A stretch of DNA of 64,000 nucleotides from Rheinheimera sp. A13L (GCF_000217935.1 NZ_AFHI01000002.1:62001-126000); one strand, 5' to 3'. Positions 18,851 through 29,130 are shown, numbered from the stretch's first letter. Notes: generated from the sequence alone by a model not told the origin. Numbers and translations are program-made.

Positions 18851-19459
18851 ATGGAACATTACATTAGTTTATTTGTCCGTGCTGTCTTTATCGAGAACCT
18901 GGCTTTGGCCTTTTTCCTCGGTATGTGTACTTTTATTGCAGTGTCAAAACAAGTCAAAACTGCGTTCAGCTTAGGTATTGCTGTAACTTTCGTTTTGGGT
19001 TTATCTGTGCCTGTGAACAACCTGGTTTTCCATAACCTGTTAGCTCCTGGTGCTTTAGCCTGGGCTGGTTTTCCTGATACAGATTTAAGTTTCCTTGGCT
19101 TTATCACCTACATTGGTGTGATCGCGGCTTTGGTACAAATCGTAGAAATGTTCTTAGACAAGTACGTGCCTGCTTTGTACAACGCTTTAGGTATTTTCTT
19201 ACCTTTGATCACCGTAAACTGCGCGATTTTTGGTGCTGTAGCCTTTATGGTCGAGCGCGATTATAACTTCGGTGAGAGCGTAGTTTTTGGTTTAGGTAGT
19301 GGTGTTGGCTGGACTCTGGCTATCACTTTAATGGCCGCCGTCAGTGAAAAACTGAAATATGCCGACATGCCAGCTGGCGTGCGTGGTTTAGGTTCACGTT
19401 TTATCATGGTTGGTTTAATGGGCTTGGGCTTTATGTCCTTCTCAGGCGTTTCACTGTAA
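18851..19459 (+). CDS. nqrE: Na+-NQR subunit E
   Basis: A 202-residue membrane subunit homologous to NqrD, with [20 protein letters not shown] at its N-terminus and conserved cysteines in LGMCTF and TVNCAIFG for the shared iron centre. The ATG at 18851 is chosen from homology; the open frame starts earlier inside nqrD. nqrF follows 25 bases later with AAAGGAAAG before its ATG. Confidence 0.96.
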   Translation: MEHYISLFVRAVFIENLALAFFLGMCTFIAVSKQVKTAFSLGIAVTFVLGLSVPVNNLVFHNLLAPGALAWAGFPDTDLSFLGFITYIGVIAALVQIVEMFLDKYVPALYNALGIFLPLITVNCAIFGAVAFMVERDYNFGESVVFGLGSGVGWTLAITLMAAVSEKLKYADMPAGVRGLGSRFIMVGLMGLGFMSFSGVSL

Positions 19460-19484
19460 GCAATTGCTGTAAAAGGAAAGAACA

Positions 19485-20711
19485 ATGCAAGAGATATATC
19501 TTGGCGTTGGGATGTTCACCCTGCTGGTTGTAGCCTTAGTTGTTATGATTTTAGCTGCTAAAGCCAAACTGGTGTCTTCAGGTGACATTACCATTGGAGT
19601 GAATGGCGACCCTAAGTTAGCTATTCAGACAAAAGCCGGCGGCAAACTACTGAACGCTTTAGCTGACAGAGGTATTTTCCTGTCGTCAGCTTGTGGTGGC
19701 GGTGGTTCTTGTGGTCAGTGCCGTGTTCATGTTCATGCAGGTGGCGGCGACGTTTTACCTGTGGAAATGGGCCACCTGACTAAAGGTGATCGTCGTGAAG
19801 GTTGTCGTTTAGCTTGTCAGGTCAGTGTAAAAACTGACATGGAAATTGAAGTTGAACCAGAAATCTTTGGTATCAAAAAATGGGAATGTTCAGTTATCTC
19901 TAACGATAACAAAGCAACCTTTATCAAAGAGTTGAAGCTGGCTATTCCTGATGGCGAATCAGTGCCTTTCCGCGCTGGTGGTTACATTCAGATTGAAGCG
20001 CCTGCGCACCATGTGAAGTACGCTGATTTTGATATTCCTGCTGAATACCGTGGTGACTGGGAACGCTTTAAGTTCTTTACGCTGGAGTCCAAAGTAGACG
20101 AAGAAACTATTCGTGCTTACTCTATGGCGAACTATCCGGAAGAAGAAGGCATTATCATGTTAAACGTGCGGATCGCGTCTCCGCCGCCAAATAACCTGAG
20201 CTTACCTTGCGGTAAAATGTCTTCGTACATCTGGAGCTTAAAAGCTGGCGATAAAGTGACGATTTCTGGTCCATTCGGTGAATTCTTCGCGAAGCAAACT
20301 GAAGCAGAAATGGTATTCGTAGGTGGTGGTGCTGGTATGGCCCCAATGCGTTCGCACATTTTTGACCAGTTACGCCGTCTGAAATCCAAACGTAAGATGA
20401 GCTTCTGGTACGGTGCCCGTTCCAAGCGTGAAATGTTTTATGTGGAAGATTTCGACATGCTGGCCGCAGAGAATGAAAACTTTGTATGGCATACAGCGCT
20501 GTCTGATCCACAGCCGGAAGATAACTGGACTGGTTACACAGGTTTTATTCACAACGTATTGTTTGAAAATTACCTGAAAAACCACAAAGCTCCGGAAGAC
20601 TGTGAGTTCTACATGTGTGGTCCACCGATGATGAATAAAGCGGTGATCAACATGCTGAAAGATTTAGGCGTAGAAGACGACAATATACTGTTGGACGACT
20701 TCGGCGGTTAA
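19485..20711 (+). CDS. nqrF: Na+-NQR subunit F, NADH dehydrogenase part
   Basis: Electron-entry subunit of 408 residues. It has an N-terminal membrane helix (6-26), a 2Fe-2S ferredoxin domain with [12 protein letters not shown] near 70-81 and a final Cys in RLACQV near 111, an FAD domain with RAYSMANYP near 210, and an NADH domain with [12 protein letters not shown] near 283 and the C-terminal YMCGPPMM. It passes electrons from NADH through FAD and the cluster to the rest of the pump. It is the last gene before the terminator at 20737. Confidence 0.97.
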   Translation: MQEIYLGVGMFTLLVVALVVMILAAKAKLVSSGDITIGVNGDPKLAIQTKAGGKLLNALADRGIFLSSACGGGGSCGQCRVHVHAGGGDVLPVEMGHLTKGDRREGCRLACQVSVKTDMEIEVEPEIFGIKKWECSVISNDNKATFIKELKLAIPDGESVPFRAGGYIQIEAPAHHVKYADFDIPAEYRGDWERFKFFTLESKVDEETIRAYSMANYPEEEGIIMLNVRIASPPPNNLSLPCGKMSSYIWSLKAGDKVTISGPFGEFFAKQTEAEMVFVGGGAGMAPMRSHIFDQLRRLKSKRKMSFWYGARSKREMFYVEDFDMLAAENENFVWHTALSDPQPEDNWTGYTGFIHNVLFENYLKNHKAPEDCEFYMCGPPMMNKAVINMLKDLGVEDDNILLDDFGG

Positions 20712-20736
20712 GCCAAAGCTTTAGAGTGATAAAAGA

Positions 20737-20765
20737 AGCCAGCCTTAGTGCTGGCTTTTTTATGT
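20737..20765 (+). terminator. Terminator between nqrF and nqrM
   Basis: GCCAGC, loop CTTAGT, GCTGGC and a run of six T. nqrM is therefore largely transcribed separately or by readthrough. Confidence 0.88.
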
Positions 20766-20868
20766 TTTTTTGCATAGGGATTGTGGTCGAAACTTGTTAC
20801 AATAGCGTCCTTTACAGAACAAGCATGCAGACTGTTTGTTCAACGCTTCTAAGTTTGATGAGGTTGCT

Positions 20869-21081
20869 ATGGAAGTTTTTATTTTTACTTTTATCATCCT
20901 GATAGTTGTAGTTGCTGCTATGGCTATCGGCTACATGGTGCAACGTAAAACCATAGCAGGCAGCTGTGGTGGCTTAGGTGCTTTAGGTATAGAAAAGGCC
21001 TGTGATTGCGATACGCCTTGTGAGAAACGTAAAGAGCGGATGAAAAAAGAACAGGAATGGCAGCAAAATAAAATTATCTGA
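20869..21081 (+). CDS. nqrM: Na+-NQR maturation protein NqrM (DUF539)
   Basis: A 70-residue protein with one membrane helix (about 3-24) and a cysteine-rich segment GSCGGLGALGIEKACDCDTPC. The four conserved cysteines of NqrM are thought to supply iron for the NqrD/NqrE centre, and the protein is needed to assemble active Na+-NQR. The ATG at 20869 has GAGG upstream; the frame opens at 20836 without a site. Its position directly after nqrF is the usual one. Confidence 0.93.
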   Translation: MEVFIFTFIILIVVVAAMAIGYMVQRKTIAGSCGGLGALGIEKACDCDTPCEKRKERMKKEQEWQQNKII

Positions 21082-21111
21082 TAGTACTTCTTTGTACTAC
21101 TGAACGACCGT

Positions 21112-21142
21112 CAAGCCAGCTTCTGCTGGCTTGTCAGTTTTT
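21112..21142 (+). terminator. Terminator after nqrM
   Basis: CAAGCCAGC, loop TTCT, GCTGGCTTG, then TCAGTTTTT. Confidence 0.85.
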
Positions 21143-21239
21143 AGCTACACCTTCTTATTATTTCCCATGGTTTCATTTTCTTGCCTCAGAGTGCTGCGTA
21201 TTGAATAATGCAGTTCATTTTTTTCCCGAGGTCACCTTT

Positions 21240-22778
21240 ATGTCTTATCCGGTTGCTATCGCTGTTTCTTCTGTTCAGGCTGCGCTGAATGACACCCAAT
21301 GGGATGCACTTATTATTGTTGCGTCCGGTTTTACTGCTGTGGCTGAGTTACAGTCTGAAATAGACGCTGCTGCAGCTGTCGACCATCGTATAGGTAAAGA
21401 AACAGTGTTGTTGCTGTCAGGCAAAGCGCCTGGACAACGTCTGGTGCTGTCACCCACAGGCCCGCTGGACAGAGATTATGATGATGTCCGTAGTTTTTAT
21501 GATGCAGCTAAACAAGGCGTCAGTCAGGCCAAAGCTGCAGGTGCTAAATCTCCTGCCTTATATGTGATAGCGCCAGATTCTGATGCTTATCAGTATGCAG
21601 CTGAAGTGGCTTATTTAGGTGCTTGTCAGGCCTTGTGGCAGCCGTTAGAGGGTCGTGAAGCACGTGGCGAAGCCACCATAGAACCTGTTATTGCGATTGG
21701 TGTGATTGCAGTATCGGAACAACAAGCCAGTTATATGAGTGCTGTGGAAGCAGGGAAACGTGTAGCTCGTGATTTGTGTGGCACTGAACCTGAGCGCATG
21801 GCACCACGTCGTTTTGCTGATTATTGTGTTGAAACTTTTGCTGGCACTGATGTTCAGGTATCGGTAGAAACCAAAGTTGACGTGTTGCAAAAAGAGTATC
21901 CATTGTTGATGGCGGTAGCGCGCTGTTCTTTGCAGGTGGACCGTCATAAGCCTGCAGTGATCCGGCTGGAATATCAGGGTGAAGGTCAGATTGAACACAC
22001 CTTATTATTTGCCGGCAAAGGTCTGGTGTATGACACTGGTGGTGCCGACTTAAAAATCGGCGGCGGCATGGCAGGTATGAGCCGCGACAAAGGTGGTGCT
22101 GCAGCTGTGGCTGGTTTTCTGAAAACTGTTGCTGTGCTTAAGCCCAAAGGTTTAAAAATTATTGCTGAAATTGGCGCTGTACGTAATAGCATTGGCGCAG
22201 ACGCTTTTGTGCCTGATGAAATTATTACCAGTCATGCTGGTGTGCGGGTACGTATTGGTAATACTGATGCCGAAGGCCGTCTGGTATTGGCCGACTTACT
22301 GTCGCATTTACGTGAAGACGCTAAAACCTCAGTGAATCCAACCTTGTATTCGATTGCCACTTTAACTGGTCATGCTGCCCGTGCTGTCGGCCCTTATACT
22401 GCTTTGGTAGAAAATGGTGTCGCCCGTCGTAGTGGTTTGTCTGCCGATTTAGCTATGATTGGTGATTTGTGGGCCGATCCAAGTGAAGTCTCCCGCAGTC
22501 GTCGTGAAGACTTTAGCTTTATCAAAAGCCGCACTTCTGCAGATGACTTATTAAGCTGCAATAACGCACCTTCTTCTGTAACCCCTCGTGGACATCAATT
22601 CCCTATGGCTTTTTTAGTGGCCGCTGCTGGTTTGGATCAACATGGGTTAAACACAGAACAGCCATTACCTTATTGCCATATTGATATAGCGGGCAGTGGT
22701 GTAGACGGCGGCGACTGGCAACATGGTAAACCATCAGCCGCACCAGTGGCTGCGCTGGCCGCTTACTACTGCCTCTAA
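21240..22778 (+). CDS. Leucyl aminopeptidase family protein (M17)
   Basis: A 512-residue cytosolic dimetal aminopeptidase. The M17 signature NTDAEGRLVLADLL is near 338-351. The first metal-binding block is GKGLVYDTGGADLKIGGGMAGMSRDKGGAAAV near 264-295, with K and D ligands in place. KIIAEIGAVRNSIG corresponds to the segment with the catalytic Arg. It diverges from E. coli PepA at several points, such as SRDKGG where PepA has KFDMCG. Substrate range is therefore not certain. The ATG at 21240 has GAGGT before it. Single gene with its own terminator. Confidence 0.9.
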   Translation: MSYPVAIAVSSVQAALNDTQWDALIIVASGFTAVAELQSEIDAAAAVDHRIGKETVLLLSGKAPGQRLVLSPTGPLDRDYDDVRSFYDAAKQGVSQAKAAGAKSPALYVIAPDSDAYQYAAEVAYLGACQALWQPLEGREARGEATIEPVIAIGVIAVSEQQASYMSAVEAGKRVARDLCGTEPERMAPRRFADYCVETFAGTDVQVSVETKVDVLQKEYPLLMAVARCSLQVDRHKPAVIRLEYQGEGQIEHTLLFAGKGLVYDTGGADLKIGGGMAGMSRDKGGAAAVAGFLKTVAVLKPKGLKIIAEIGAVRNSIGADAFVPDEIITSHAGVRVRIGNTDAEGRLVLADLLSHLREDAKTSVNPTLYSIATLTGHAARAVGPYTALVENGVARRSGLSADLAMIGDLWADPSEVSRSRREDFSFIKSRTSADDLLSCNNAPSSVTPRGHQFPMAFLVAAAGLDQHGLNTEQPLPYCHIDIAGSGVDGGDWQHGKPSAAPVAALAAYYCL

Positions 22779-22800
22779 ATCAGAATTTACTTGGCTGTTT

Positions 22801-22829
22801 AAAAACCCGGGGCTATGCTTCGGGTTTTT
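22801..22829 (+). terminator. Terminator after the aminopeptidase gene
   Basis: AAAAACCCG, loop, CGGGTTTTT. Confidence 0.9.
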
Positions 22830-22876
22830 GCATTGTAGAGCCTGACAGACAGGTGGCGACAAATGGATAGTTGTTT

Positions 22877-24172
22877 ATGAATTTTATCGATCGTTATTTT
22901 GAGCTGACTGCGCGCCAGACCAGTATTAAAAGAGAACTGATTGCAGGTTTAACGACCTTTATGGCCATGAGCTATATCCTCTTTGTGAACCCCAGCATGC
23001 TGGCGCAAACGGGCATGGATCACGGCGCTGTTTTTGTTGCCACTTGTCTGGCTGCAGCTTTGGGTTCCATTGCTATGGGCATGCTGGCGAATTTACCAGT
23101 CGCTTTGGCGCCAGGTATGGGGCTGAATGCATTTTTTACTTATGTGATAGTACTGGAGCAGGGCCATAGCTGGCAGACGGCTTTAGCCGCAGTATTTTGC
23201 TCCGGTGTTTTGTTTTTATTGCTGAGCATTTTTAAAATTCGCGAGTGGATTATTCAGAGTATCCCCTTTGCGTTAAAGATGGGCATAGCTGCTGGTATAG
23301 GTATGTTTCTGGCGCTTATTGCATTAAAAACCGCCAATATCATAGTGGCCAGCCCTGCAACTTTAGTGACTTTGGGCAATTTGCACGACCCTAAAGTACT
23401 GCTGGCGATCGCAGGTTTTTTCCTGATTTTTGCACTGGCGCACCGTAAACAACATGCCGCAGTATTTATCAGCATTTTAGTGATCACTGCTATTGGCTGG
23501 TGGCGGGGGGATACAGAATTTAATGGCATAGTGGCTATACCACCCTCTTTAGCTCCTACCTTTTTACAGCTGGATTTTGCTGCGGCTTTGCAATGGGCCA
23601 CGGTGCCTGTGATTTTAAGTTTATTGTTTTTAGATTTGTTTGATACCAGCGGTACTTTAGTGGCAGTCAGTCAAAGAGCCGGCTTGTTGAAGCCTAATGG
23701 GGAAATCCCCCGTTTAAAAGGGGCTTTATTGGCTGACAGTTCAGCCACTATAGCTGGGTCTTTATTGGGCACTTCCACCACCACCAGTTATGTCGAAAGT
23801 ACAGCAGGTGTCAGTGCTGGCGGCCGTACAGGTTTAACTGCGATAGTGGTTGGGCTGGCCTTTTTAGCCGCGCTTTGGTTATCCCCTTTGGCTGCCATGG
23901 TGCCAGCTTATGCTACGGCAGGGGCATTACTTTATGTGGCCACCCTGATGCTAAGCAGTTTACAGCATGTACAGTGGGACGATCTGATCGAATCTGTGCC
24001 GGTAGTCGTAGTCTTGGTCATGATGCCGCTGACGTTTTCTATTGCCGATGGGATAGGCATGGGCTTTATTACTTATGCGGTGCTGTGTTTAGTCACAGGT
24101 CGTTTGTCAAAAACGACCTTGAGTGTCTGGATTTTAACCGCAGTCTTTGCTGCGAAATTTTTCTTTGCATAA
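22877..24172 (+). CDS. AzgA-type NCS2 purine permease
   Basis: A 431-residue inner-membrane transporter of the AzgA branch of NCS2 (adenine, guanine, hypoxanthine). LTTFMAMSYILFVNPSML near 24-41 and ALAPGMGLNAFFTY near 78-91 are the hallmark first segments. LFLDLFDTSGTLVAVS and TSTTTSYVESTAGV carry the substrate and proton-binding Asp/Glu residues. The start at 22877 gives MNFIDRYFELTARQTS, the usual N-terminus. The next gene starts eight bases after the stop, so they are probably co-transcribed, although no functional link is evident. Confidence 0.93.
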   Translation: MNFIDRYFELTARQTSIKRELIAGLTTFMAMSYILFVNPSMLAQTGMDHGAVFVATCLAAALGSIAMGMLANLPVALAPGMGLNAFFTYVIVLEQGHSWQTALAAVFCSGVLFLLLSIFKIREWIIQSIPFALKMGIAAGIGMFLALIALKTANIIVASPATLVTLGNLHDPKVLLAIAGFFLIFALAHRKQHAAVFISILVITAIGWWRGDTEFNGIVAIPPSLAPTFLQLDFAAALQWATVPVILSLLFLDLFDTSGTLVAVSQRAGLLKPNGEIPRLKGALLADSSATIAGSLLGTSTTTSYVESTAGVSAGGRTGLTAIVVGLAFLAALWLSPLAAMVPAYATAGALLYVATLMLSSLQHVQWDDLIESVPVVVVLVMMPLTFSIADGIGMGFITYAVLCLVTGRLSKTTLSVWILTAVFAAKFFFA

Positions 24173-24180
24173 GGAAGGGT

Positions 24181-25017
24181 ATGAAAAAAGTTACAGTGTT
24201 ATTCGCTTTGTTGTTGTCTGCTACGGCAATAGCGCAGGATAAAGTGCAGGTCACAAGTACTCAGTTGGCGCCTCACTTATATATGATAAAAGGCGCTGGA
24301 GGTAACATTGCTGCTGTGGTGGGGCCAGAAGGTGCGCTGGTGGTTGATTCACAGTACGAACATATGGTGCCTCAAATCAAAGCTGAACTTGAAAGCAAAG
24401 AGGCCGGAGTGCAAATCAAAACTCTGATCAATACCCATTTTCATGGTGATCATGTCAATGGCAACGCGGCTTTGGCCTCTGGTGCTCAGATTATTGCTCA
24501 TACCAATGTCTTAACCCGCTTAAAGGCAAACAGTAAGTTTCCTGCCGCTGGCTTGCCGACAGAAACTTTTGTTGGCGAAAAACAGCTGTCGCTGAATGGT
24601 GTTGATTTACAGCTGGTGACTATGCCTTTCAGTCATACGGATGGCGATCTTGTGGTTTGGTTTAAAGAGGCCAATGTACTGCATATGGGCGATCTGTTTT
24701 TTGCTGACCGTTTCCCTTTTATTGATCTGAACAGTGGCGGCGACGTAGCTGGCTACATAAACAACGTCAAAACCCTGCTGGGACAAATCGACGATAAGAC
24801 CAGATTAATCCCTGGCCACGGTGATTTAATGGATAAGGCTGGCTTACAGCGCTTCTTAACCATGATGGAGCAGACGTTGGCAGAAGTGAAGGCGATGAAA
24901 GCGGAAGGCAAAACTGAAGACCAAATAGTAGCTCAAGGTTTGTCTGCTCAGTGGAAAAGCTGGAGCTGGAACTTTATTACTGAAGAGCGTTGGATAAGGA
25001 CGCTATTTAAAGCTTAG
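24181..25017 (+). CDS. Periplasmic metallo-beta-lactamase-fold hydrolase
   Basis: A 278-residue protein with a signal peptide (MKKVTVLFALLLSATAIAQ). The MBL fold has THFHGDHVNGN near 82-92 (HxHxDH) and later ligands in SHTDGDLVVWF, LHMGDLFF and IPGHGDL. The plan matches periplasmic MBL hydrolases of the cyclase/glyoxalase-like group, not classical antibiotic-hydrolysing enzymes, although B3-type enzymes share the outline. Substrate unknown. AGGAAGGG precedes the ATG. A terminator follows at 25032. Confidence 0.85.
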   Translation: MKKVTVLFALLLSATAIAQDKVQVTSTQLAPHLYMIKGAGGNIAAVVGPEGALVVDSQYEHMVPQIKAELESKEAGVQIKTLINTHFHGDHVNGNAALASGAQIIAHTNVLTRLKANSKFPAAGLPTETFVGEKQLSLNGVDLQLVTMPFSHTDGDLVVWFKEANVLHMGDLFFADRFPFIDLNSGGDVAGYINNVKTLLGQIDDKTRLIPGHGDLMDKAGLQRFLTMMEQTLAEVKAMKAEGKTEDQIVAQGLSAQWKSWSWNFITEERWIRTLFKA

Positions 25018-25031
25018 TCTTGTAGTTCGTT

Positions 25032-25072
25032 AGCGCTCTGGTTATGCTTTGCCATATACCAGAGCGCTTTTA
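25032..25072 (+). terminator. Terminator after the MBL gene
   Basis: AGCGCTCTGG, an 17-base loop, CCAGAGCGCT and TTTTA. Confidence 0.8.
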
Positions 25073-25092
25073 GGGCATAAACCAGGAACTTC

Positions 25093-27759
25093 ATGAGGTT
25101 ACGTGAAACTTTAGTAGTCTACATGCTACCTATCCTGGTCTTGCCTTTATTATGTCTGGGTTATTTGTCTTACCATTTCAGTGCCCGCTATTACGAGCAA
25201 CAGCTTTTTTTACAAATTAAAAATGAGCTGGTACAAAGGCAACAAGATATAAGGCTTACATTATCTTCTTATCAGCAAAGCTTGCAGATTTTATCTGCTC
25301 AACCTTTGGTTGATCGTTTTATCTCTGGCGAATTGCAGCTTGCACCAGAGGTAGTGCAGACATTTGAGCGCTACCGCAGTGTTCATCCCGACATTAGTGC
25401 CGTGAAGTTTGTTCGTTTAAATGGCGATTATCAGTTAACTATCCCTTTGCAGAAAAAGACGGCTGAGACCAGCAGATTCAGAAAGCAGTATTTTTCTGCG
25501 TTGCAGTCGATGATGGACGATAACGGCTTTTTTCTGTCCAGTGAACAGGGCTCTAATCAGAACAACTTGTATGTTGCACAAAAAGTCTATTTATCCGGAC
25601 AGTCTGCCGGGGATATCAAACGCCTTTGGGGTTATCTGGTTCTGGTGATCAAGCCAGAACTTTTTCAACATGCAATAAGCAAGTTAGCAGGTGATCTGCG
25701 GGCTCCTTTAGTGGTTAGCCAGGCTGCAACTATAGCCTTCGCTGAAAATGCCTTGCTGATGGGCAGTGCGTTCTCTCCTGTGCATTTCACTGAACTTCAG
25801 GCCAGCGTTGATCAACATCAGTTTATTCCAACCTTGTTACTTGGCCAGTCCATGCTGGTAACAGGAGTGTCTTTAGCCGGACCTTATCAATTGGTGATGG
25901 GGGTTCAACCTGCGCTGTTAGACAAAAGTATGGCCTATAAACCCTCATTAATTGCTTTGTTTTGTGTGCTGTTTTGTATAGGTTTGCCTGTATTGATTTA
26001 CAGGGTGCTGGCTCGTTTTGTATTGACGCCAATACGGGAACTGACAGTGGCTAAAACTGCAGTAGGACGGGGGGATTTATCCACTGTATTGACGGTCAAA
26101 AAGCAGGACGAGTTAGGTGATATGTTTGCTGCTTTTAACGTCATGGTACGACAACTGCGAGTGTATCGTGAACGGGAGCGGGCTTATCAGCTGCAGTTAG
26201 AAGACAAAGTGGCTGCCAGAACTCAGGATTTAGCCAATGCAAATCAGCAGTTGGAAGATGCCAATCAGCAATTGATTCTGGCACGGGAAGTGGCAGAACA
26301 AGCGAACCGATTAAAAAGCGTATTTTTGGCCAATATGAGCCATGAAATTCGCACACCTTTGACTGCTATTATTGGTTTTAGTGAGCAGGCTATCCATGAA
26401 AACGACCCTCACCGCCAGTTGGATTATTTGAGTCGGGTGCTGCGTAGCGGCGATCACTTACTGGCACTGATTAACGATATTCTCGACTTATCTAAAATAG
26501 AAGCCGATAAATTGGAGTTGCTGACCGAACAGGTTAATTTGCTCAGTATAGTGGATGATATTTATCAGTTGACCAAACAGCAGGCCGGGCAAAAAGGTCT
26601 GCAATGTTTGCTGGAGTTAAATTATCCCTTGCCTCAATTTATCTATACCGACACCTTAAGATTTCGTCAGGTGCTGCTGAATCTGACCTCAAATGCAGTC
26701 AAGTTTACCCAAAAAGGTAAGGTAGTGATCCATGTCTCCTATCAAACCCCGCAAGAAGTGCTGCGGATCAAGATTAAAGACACCGGCATAGGTATTACCG
26801 ATCAAGAGCTTAGCAAGTTGTTTCAGCCTTTTGTGCAAGCGGATGCTGCCGTGACCCGTAACTTTGGTGGTTCAGGGCTTGGCCTTTGTATTTCAAAAAA
26901 ACTGATGGAACAGATGCTAGGTGACATTCAGGTGGAGAGTGTCAAAGGTATTGGCAGTTGTTTTGAGATCGTAATGGCATGTGAACATCAGCATATTAGT
27001 CTGGTGCATAGCTATCAGCGCCCTGCTGAGGAAACTCTGACGCTCGAAGCGCCAACAAATTACCACAAACTCAAACTGCTGGTGGCAGAAGACAACCCAG
27101 ACAATCAGTTGCTTATTCAGGTGCTGTTGCAGAAGTTAGGTATTCAGGCAGTGATTGTTGAGAATGGCCATAAGGCCGTTGAACGGGTGTTGCTGGAAAA
27201 TTTTGATTTGGTTTTGATGGATATGCAGATGCCGGAAATGGGAGGGGAAGAAGCCACAGCCTTGATACGTCATGCTGGTATGGACTTACCTATAGTAGCT
27301 CTGACCGCCAACGTGATGAGTGAAGATCAGAGCCGTTATTTGAAGGTCGGTTGTCAGGCGGTTTTATCCAAACCTATAGTACAAAAAGATTTTTTAGCTG
27401 TGATACAAAAATTTTGTCAGGCAGGCACTACACTGGATGAACAACTGGAGGCTCAGTTAGCCTCTGATCCTGTCATCATGCAGCTCAAACAAGACTTTAA
27501 ACTGGCGTTACCCGCTATGCTGCACGACTTCCAGCTGTGGTTGTCTTCAGCCAACTGGGGTCGTATGCAATATGAAGCTCATAGTGTCAAAGGCAGTGCC
27601 GGCAGTATGGGGTATCCGCAGTTAACCGAACTGATGTCTCGACTGGAGCAAGCGGCAAAAAATGCGGATACTGAGCGGATTAGTCTGCTGATCGCTGAAT
27701 TTGTGGCTCTGGTGTCAGCAGAACAAGGGACAGAGCAGGAGGTGAGTAGTGAGTCATAA
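25093..27759 (+). CDS. Hybrid sensor histidine kinase (sensor-HAMP-HisKA-HATPase-REC-Hpt)
   Basis: An 888-residue inner-membrane kinase. Helices at about 9-30 and 285-308 enclose a periplasmic sensor region of dCache-like size. HAMP follows (about 310-365), then a coiled coil, HisKA with NMSHEIRTPLTAIIGF near 414, and HATPase with NLTSNAVKFTQ, DTGIGI and GGSGLGL. A receiver spans about 660-780 (VLMDMQMPEMGG with the phospho-Asp). A C-terminal Hpt has the histidine in AHSVKGSAGSMG. This is the four-step phosphorelay layout of the BarA/ArcB type. No output regulator is adjacent. The HIT gene overlaps its end by 11 bases. Confidence 0.93.
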   Translation: MRLRETLVVYMLPILVLPLLCLGYLSYHFSARYYEQQLFLQIKNELVQRQQDIRLTLSSYQQSLQILSAQPLVDRFISGELQLAPEVVQTFERYRSVHPDISAVKFVRLNGDYQLTIPLQKKTAETSRFRKQYFSALQSMMDDNGFFLSSEQGSNQNNLYVAQKVYLSGQSAGDIKRLWGYLVLVIKPELFQHAISKLAGDLRAPLVVSQAATIAFAENALLMGSAFSPVHFTELQASVDQHQFIPTLLLGQSMLVTGVSLAGPYQLVMGVQPALLDKSMAYKPSLIALFCVLFCIGLPVLIYRVLARFVLTPIRELTVAKTAVGRGDLSTVLTVKKQDELGDMFAAFNVMVRQLRVYRERERAYQLQLEDKVAARTQDLANANQQLEDANQQLILAREVAEQANRLKSVFLANMSHEIRTPLTAIIGFSEQAIHENDPHRQLDYLSRVLRSGDHLLALINDILDLSKIEADKLELLTEQVNLLSIVDDIYQLTKQQAGQKGLQCLLELNYPLPQFIYTDTLRFRQVLLNLTSNAVKFTQKGKVVIHVSYQTPQEVLRIKIKDTGIGITDQELSKLFQPFVQADAAVTRNFGGSGLGLCISKKLMEQMLGDIQVESVKGIGSCFEIVMACEHQHISLVHSYQRPAEETLTLEAPTNYHKLKLLVAEDNPDNQLLIQVLLQKLGIQAVIVENGHKAVERVLLENFDLVLMDMQMPEMGGEEATALIRHAGMDLPIVALTANVMSEDQSRYLKVGCQAVLSKPIVQKDFLAVIQKFCQAGTTLDEQLEAQLASDPVIMQLKQDFKLALPAMLHDFQLWLSSANWGRMQYEAHSVKGSAGSMGYPQLTELMSRLEQAAKNADTERISLLIAEFVALVSAEQGTEQEVSSES

Positions 27760-28165
27760 TAGATTTGAGCTGGCTCCAGAGATAGAGCGCGATAGTATCT
27801 GGTTAGCCGACTGGCCTTTGTGTCAGCTACGAGTGCAAAACGATGCCAATTATCCCTGGTTTGTTTTGATCCCAAGACGTCCGGGCATGGTTGAAATTAT
27901 TGATCTAACGCAGGACGATCAGGACCAGCTATGGCGGGAAAGTGCTTATTTGTCAGTCTTTCTGAAATCAAGCTTTAAGGCCAAAAAACTGAACCTGGCT
28001 GCGCTTGGAAATATGGTGCCGCAATTACATCTGCACCATATAGTGCGTTATGAGAATGATTCGGCCTGGCCCGCTCCTGTCTGGGGTAAAGTCCCAGCCA
28101 GAGCTTATACTGAAGCTGCCTTGCAGCAATTAAAACAAAAGCTGGCGTTATTAACCCTACCCTGA
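27749..28165 (+). CDS. HIT-family protein
   Basis: A 138-residue protein of the histidine-triad superfamily. The triad reads QLHLHHIVRY near 91-100. Family members hydrolyse or transfer nucleotidyl groups (AMP-amino, ApnA and similar). ADWPLCQLRVQNDANYPWFVLIPRR is typical of the proteobacterial HIT domain group. The start is a GTG inside the end of the kinase gene (11-base overlap), which suggests translational coupling. Physiological substrate unknown. Confidence 0.85.
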   Translation: MSHNRFELAPEIERDSIWLADWPLCQLRVQNDANYPWFVLIPRRPGMVEIIDLTQDDQDQLWRESAYLSVFLKSSFKAKKLNLAALGNMVPQLHLHHIVRYENDSAWPAPVWGKVPARAYTEAALQQLKQKLALLTLP

Positions 28166-28271
28166 TGATAGTTTCGGCCTAAACTAGTAGAATTACCACT
28201 TTCTTTGTAGTGCATCTGAGTTAGCATTAGGCCTTGATTGTCTGAAACTTATTGTTGTAAGGAACCTTGTT

Positions 28272-29111
28272 ATGTCGGCTGAAAATGCCTTATTGACCAT
28301 ATTGGTTGAGAAGATCCGCACAGATATGCTGGTGCTGCCAACTTTACCAGAAATGGCTATTCGGGTCAGGAGAACAGCGGACGATCCGGACAGTAACCTG
28401 CAGATGATGACGGATGTGATAGCACAGGATCCCGCTTTAGCGGCCCGTATGATCAAAGTGGCCAACAGCGCTTTTATGGGGCGCTCTATTAAAGTGAACT
28501 CGCTGAATCAGGCGATCACCCGTATAGGTTTAAGTCAGGTAAAAAATATTGCTACTGCTATGGCAATGGAGCAACTTTTTGTCTCTCAGCACGAGCAAAT
28601 CAAAGAAAGGATGTCACAAGTCTGGCGTGACAGCGTCAATGTCACCAGCATAGCTCTGGCTTGTTTAAAGCTTTATCTGGCTGAGAACAAACACTGCAAT
28701 TTGAATCTGGACGTGATGACACTGGCAGGTTTGATGCACCTGATTGGCGCTTTACCCATTTTGACTGAAGCTGAGCGTTATCAAACCGTGTTTGGTGATC
28801 CGCAGTTTTTAGAAAATGCCCTCAACACTTTATCAGGCCAGATAGGGTCCAGCATTATGCGGGCCTGGGATTTTTCAGATACCTACGTACAGATAGTGCT
28901 GAACTGGAACAATTCGTCCTATCAGCTTGATCAGGTTTGTTATATCGACTTTATCCGGCTGGGTGCTCTGGTGCAGAGCCCGTTGGAAGGGACTGCCCGT
29001 TTACAGGCGTTTCAGCCCTATATTGAACGCAATATAGTGCCGGACGCTAACTTTATGGATATCGCAGAAATTCGTCTGATTTCTCAGGAAGTAAAAGCGT
29101 TATTTAGCTAA
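28272..29111 (+). CDS. HDOD-domain signalling protein
   Basis: A 279-residue protein made mostly of one HDOD domain (about 20-215): LPTLPEMAIRVRRTADDP, then IAQDPALAARMIKVANSAF and AITRIGLSQVKNIATAMAM. HDOD proteins are non-catalytic relatives of HD hydrolases that act in signalling, often with c-di-GMP or stress pathways. There is no second domain. AAGGAA is 10 bases before the ATG. The convergent rdgC gene shares the terminator at 29131. Confidence 0.88.
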   Translation: MSAENALLTILVEKIRTDMLVLPTLPEMAIRVRRTADDPDSNLQMMTDVIAQDPALAARMIKVANSAFMGRSIKVNSLNQAITRIGLSQVKNIATAMAMEQLFVSQHEQIKERMSQVWRDSVNVTSIALACLKLYLAENKHCNLNLDVMTLAGLMHLIGALPILTEAERYQTVFGDPQFLENALNTLSGQIGSSIMRAWDFSDTYVQIVLNWNNSSYQLDQVCYIDFIRLGALVQSPLEGTARLQAFQPYIERNIVPDANFMDIAEIRLISQEVKALFS

Positions 29112-29130
29112 GTAACAAAACCGTGGATCA

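Noticed and set aside
21645-21998. Antisense frames in the aminopeptidase gene
   Set aside because: They follow codon bias of the real gene on the other strand and have no ribosome sites.
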